A stretch of 8,120 nt of DNA from assembly GCA_031264875.1 (NCBI GenBank), contig JAISDK010000175.1, forward strand, positions 1 through 8,120, in the 5' to 3' direction. This stretch comes from Prevotellaceae bacterium. GTDB taxonomy: Bacteria > Bacteroidota > Bacteroidia > Bacteroidales > UBA932. Under the pieces are notes generated by a model that was given only the letters and a program-made list of their open reading frames with translations, did no database searches and was not told the DNA's origin. Position numbers and translations under genes: made by a program. Shown here piece by piece: positions 6,982 to 8,120 of this stretch. Numbering within the stretch: the first letter of the stretch is position 1; each line of letters begins with the position of its first letter.

Positions 6982-7932
6982 ATGAGTAAATTTGAATTAT
7001 TTCATTTACGTGCCGGTGACTTGAAACTGGCAAATCTCGCAGGTCTTGTGGACGAGACTCTGCTTGTTGTTGAACCGCAGGCATCGCTTCTGGGCGATAC
7101 GGGCATAAAGAAGATTGCCAAGCTGCGCGCCGACAACACTGTAATGAAGACCGAAATGGACAGATCGCACAGCAGTCTGTTCACCGGTCCGATAAAGCAG
7201 GCGAATGACGTCTGCGACGCTACGATAGAGGATATCAAGCGGTCGGTAAAGACAGGCAACATGAGTACCGTTGCCGCCAAGGCCTCCGCAGGAACAATCC
7301 TTGATCATTTCATGAAACCGTTCTGGGACGTCAACAAACAGCCGCTCCTGAGCCAGATTTCAATGACAGGCGAAATGCTCGTGCGCTATTCGGCCGACAC
7401 TGCTCTGCAGCAGGCTGCACAGACGCTCGCAATCGCCGACCTCTTCGCCGCGCTCCCGACGCAGAACGCTACGCTGTTGAACCTCTACAACCAGAGGCTC
7501 GCGGAGTCTGTCGCCGACCTGCCTGCGGCATCCGATCTCCGGGACATTGTTGCGGCAGACTATAACGCCGTATGCGACCTCGCGGCGCGTGCCGTCAACA
7601 CCGAACCCGTGCAGGATGCGCTCGTAAAGCTCTTCAACGGGGTGAACGACATCCGCAGAAAGTATTCGGCGCTCTCGCCCGCCAAAATCAACATTGCCGA
7701 GGCTGTTACTGAACCTCTGTCTTCGCAGACTTACACCGGAAAGGCAATCACGCCGATCCCCGTAATGTACTACGACGGAGAGGAACTCGTCTTTGCCGTC
7801 GATTTCAGCGTTACCTACAAAAACAACGTCGAAGTCGGCGAAGCCACCGTCGTAATGCACGGCAAGGGACGCTTCAATGGTCAGCACACACGCAAATTCA
7901 ACATCGTGCGACAGGAGGAAGCTGAAAATTAA
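6982..7932 (+). CDS. DUF6261-like protein with C-terminal Ig-like beta domain
   Basis: The biochemical role is unknown. Residues 1 to about 235 are mostly helical and Ala/Leu-rich and resemble, by layout and phrases such as LADLFAALPTQN-type and LYNQRLAE (about 165-175), the uncharacterised DUF6261 family of Bacteroidetes. I am only moderately sure of this family. Residues about 250-309 look like a separate Ig-like beta domain of the kind repeated in bacterial surface proteins: TYTGKAITP, a DGEEL turn, a VTYKNN strand, then GKGRFNGQHTRKFNIV. A single copy is present. There is no signal peptide, lipobox or membrane helix, so the product should be cytoplasmic, which is odd for that domain. The ATG at 6982 is the first plausible start, after an A-rich stretch. 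Coding bases are GC-rich (37 of 60 G+C in 7441-7500), in sharp contrast to the preceding AT-rich DNA. No promoter was recognised. Confidence 0.75.
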   Translation: MSKFELFHLRAGDLKLANLAGLVDETLLVVEPQASLLGDTGIKKIAKLRADNTVMKTEMDRSHSSLFTGPIKQANDVCDATIEDIKRSVKTGNMSTVAAKASAGTILDHFMKPFWDVNKQPLLSQISMTGEMLVRYSADTALQQAAQTLAIADLFAALPTQNATLLNLYNQRLAESVADLPAASDLRDIVAADYNAVCDLAARAVNTEPVQDALVKLFNGVNDIRRKYSALSPAKINIAEAVTEPLSSQTYTGKAITPIPVMYYDGEELVFAVDFSVTYKNNVEVGEATVVMHGKGRFNGQHTRKFNIVRQEEAEN

Positions 7933-7937
7933 GAGTT

Positions 7938-7970
7938 ACGCCGGTGAAAGCCCGGCGTCCCGAAAGGGAC
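7938..7970 (+). promoter_or_regulatory. Two adjacent GC-rich hairpins after the DUF6261-like gene
   Basis: ACGCCGG (7938-7944) pairs perfectly with CCGGCGT (7952-7958) around a 7-nt loop TGAAAGC. Immediately after, GTCCC (7957-7961) pairs with GGGAC (7966-7970) around a GAAA tetraloop, a stable GNRA loop in RNA. The two stems share two bases, so either they compete at the base or the second shortens to 3 bp. There is no following T-run, so this is not a classical intrinsic terminator. It may be a 3' end structure, part of a leader for the next gene, or a small structured RNA. Confidence 0.6.
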
Positions 7971-7978
7971 ATTGTCTA

Positions 7979-8020
7979 TTAAAGTCTTTAAGGTCTTTTT
8001 TAAGACCTTAAGGACTTTAA
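7979..8020 (+). promoter_or_regulatory. Long 19-bp AT-rich hairpin just upstream of the second lipoprotein gene
   Basis: Arms 7979-7997 and 8002-8020 pair over 19 bp with one G-T mismatch (G-U in RNA) and a TTTT loop. Each arm contains a 9-nt motif of the type GTCYTTAAG followed by a partial second copy. The structure ends 18 nt before the ATG at 8039. No T-tract follows on either strand, which argues against a standard terminator, although a run of six T (7996-8001) sits in the loop region. It could act as a transcript-stability element, an attenuator partner with the upstream hairpins, or a bidirectional boundary. Confidence 0.6.
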
Positions 8021-8038
8021 AATTTAAATCAAATTATC

Positions 8039-8120
8039 ATGAATAAAAAAATTTTCTTATTAATGTCGATTTGCGGGATAATATTTGCCTGCGGACAATC
8101 GAATGACGGGCTTATACCCG
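8039..8120 (+). CDS. Second lipoprotein, probable GH78 paralogue, N-terminal fragment (runs off the right edge)
   Basis: Twenty-seven codons are visible from the ATG at 8039. They encode a lipoprotein signal (hydrophobic stretch FLLMSICGIIF) with lipobox FAC and Cys18, then GQSNDGLIP. Aligned without gaps to the GH78 lipoprotein at 3067, 16 of 27 residues are identical. These include Cys18, QS at 20-21, GL at 24-25 and P27, which lie at or beyond the signal cleavage point. That continuity suggests the mature protein is also a GH78-type enzyme. The catalytic domain is outside the window, so function is inferred from the paralogy only. No promoter of the TAnnTTTG type is seen between 7933 and 8038, so transcription may come from upstream through the hairpins. 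Confidence 0.7.
   Translation, partial: MNKKIFLLMSICGIIFACGQSNDGLIP

Noticed and set aside
7360..7887. A 175-codon minus-strand frame opposite the DUF6261-like gene
   Set aside because: Arg/Val-rich antisense translation of GC-rich codons, with no domain or promoter; the plus-strand gene explains the region better.

Overview
The window looks like chromosomal DNA from a member of Bacteroidota, probably order Bacteroidales. Three things support this. The minus-strand gene order rsfS-ftsH-cdsA is typical of that group. Two exact matches to the Bacteroidetes sigma(ABfr) -7 element (TAnnTTTG) sit where promoters are expected. The accessory genes (Rpn-type PD-(D/E)XK nuclease, a DUF6261-like protein, glycoside hydrolase family 78 lipoproteins) are common in gut Bacteroidales. 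The species cannot be told from this sequence.

Left part (1-2816, minus strand): a compact housekeeping operon. It encodes ribosome silencing factor RsfS, the membrane AAA+ zinc protease FtsH, and the N-terminal half of phosphatidate cytidylyltransferase CdsA, which runs off the window. The gaps are 9 nt and 1 nt. The operon probably starts at a promoter near 2851-2879.

Middle (2817-5763): a 250-bp divergent intergenic region holds promoters for both directions and a perfect 10-bp inverted repeat. It leads into a complete 898-aa GH78 (alpha-L-rhamnosidase-type) lipoprotein on the plus strand, probably exported to act on rhamnose-containing plant or microbial glycans.

Right part (5764-8120): an Rpn-family nuclease/putative transposase, a doubtful small basic ORF built on a 42-bp tandem repeat whose units keep a hairpin, and a 316-aa protein. 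That protein joins a DUF6261-like helical region to a C-terminal Ig-like beta domain of the type seen in surface proteins, with no visible export signal. After it come about 106 nt of consecutive hairpins, then the start of a second lipoprotein whose first 27 residues match the GH78 protein at 16 positions. The two lipoprotein genes are therefore probably paralogues, separated by an accessory insert. The insert changes sharply in composition from AT-rich (Rpn) to GC-rich (DUF6261-like).

No rRNA, tRNA, CRISPR array or complete insertion sequence was seen. I found no clear new defence or mobile system. The most unusual items are the structured leader before the second lipoprotein, the DUF6261/Ig-like fusion, and the hairpin-bearing tandem repeat.
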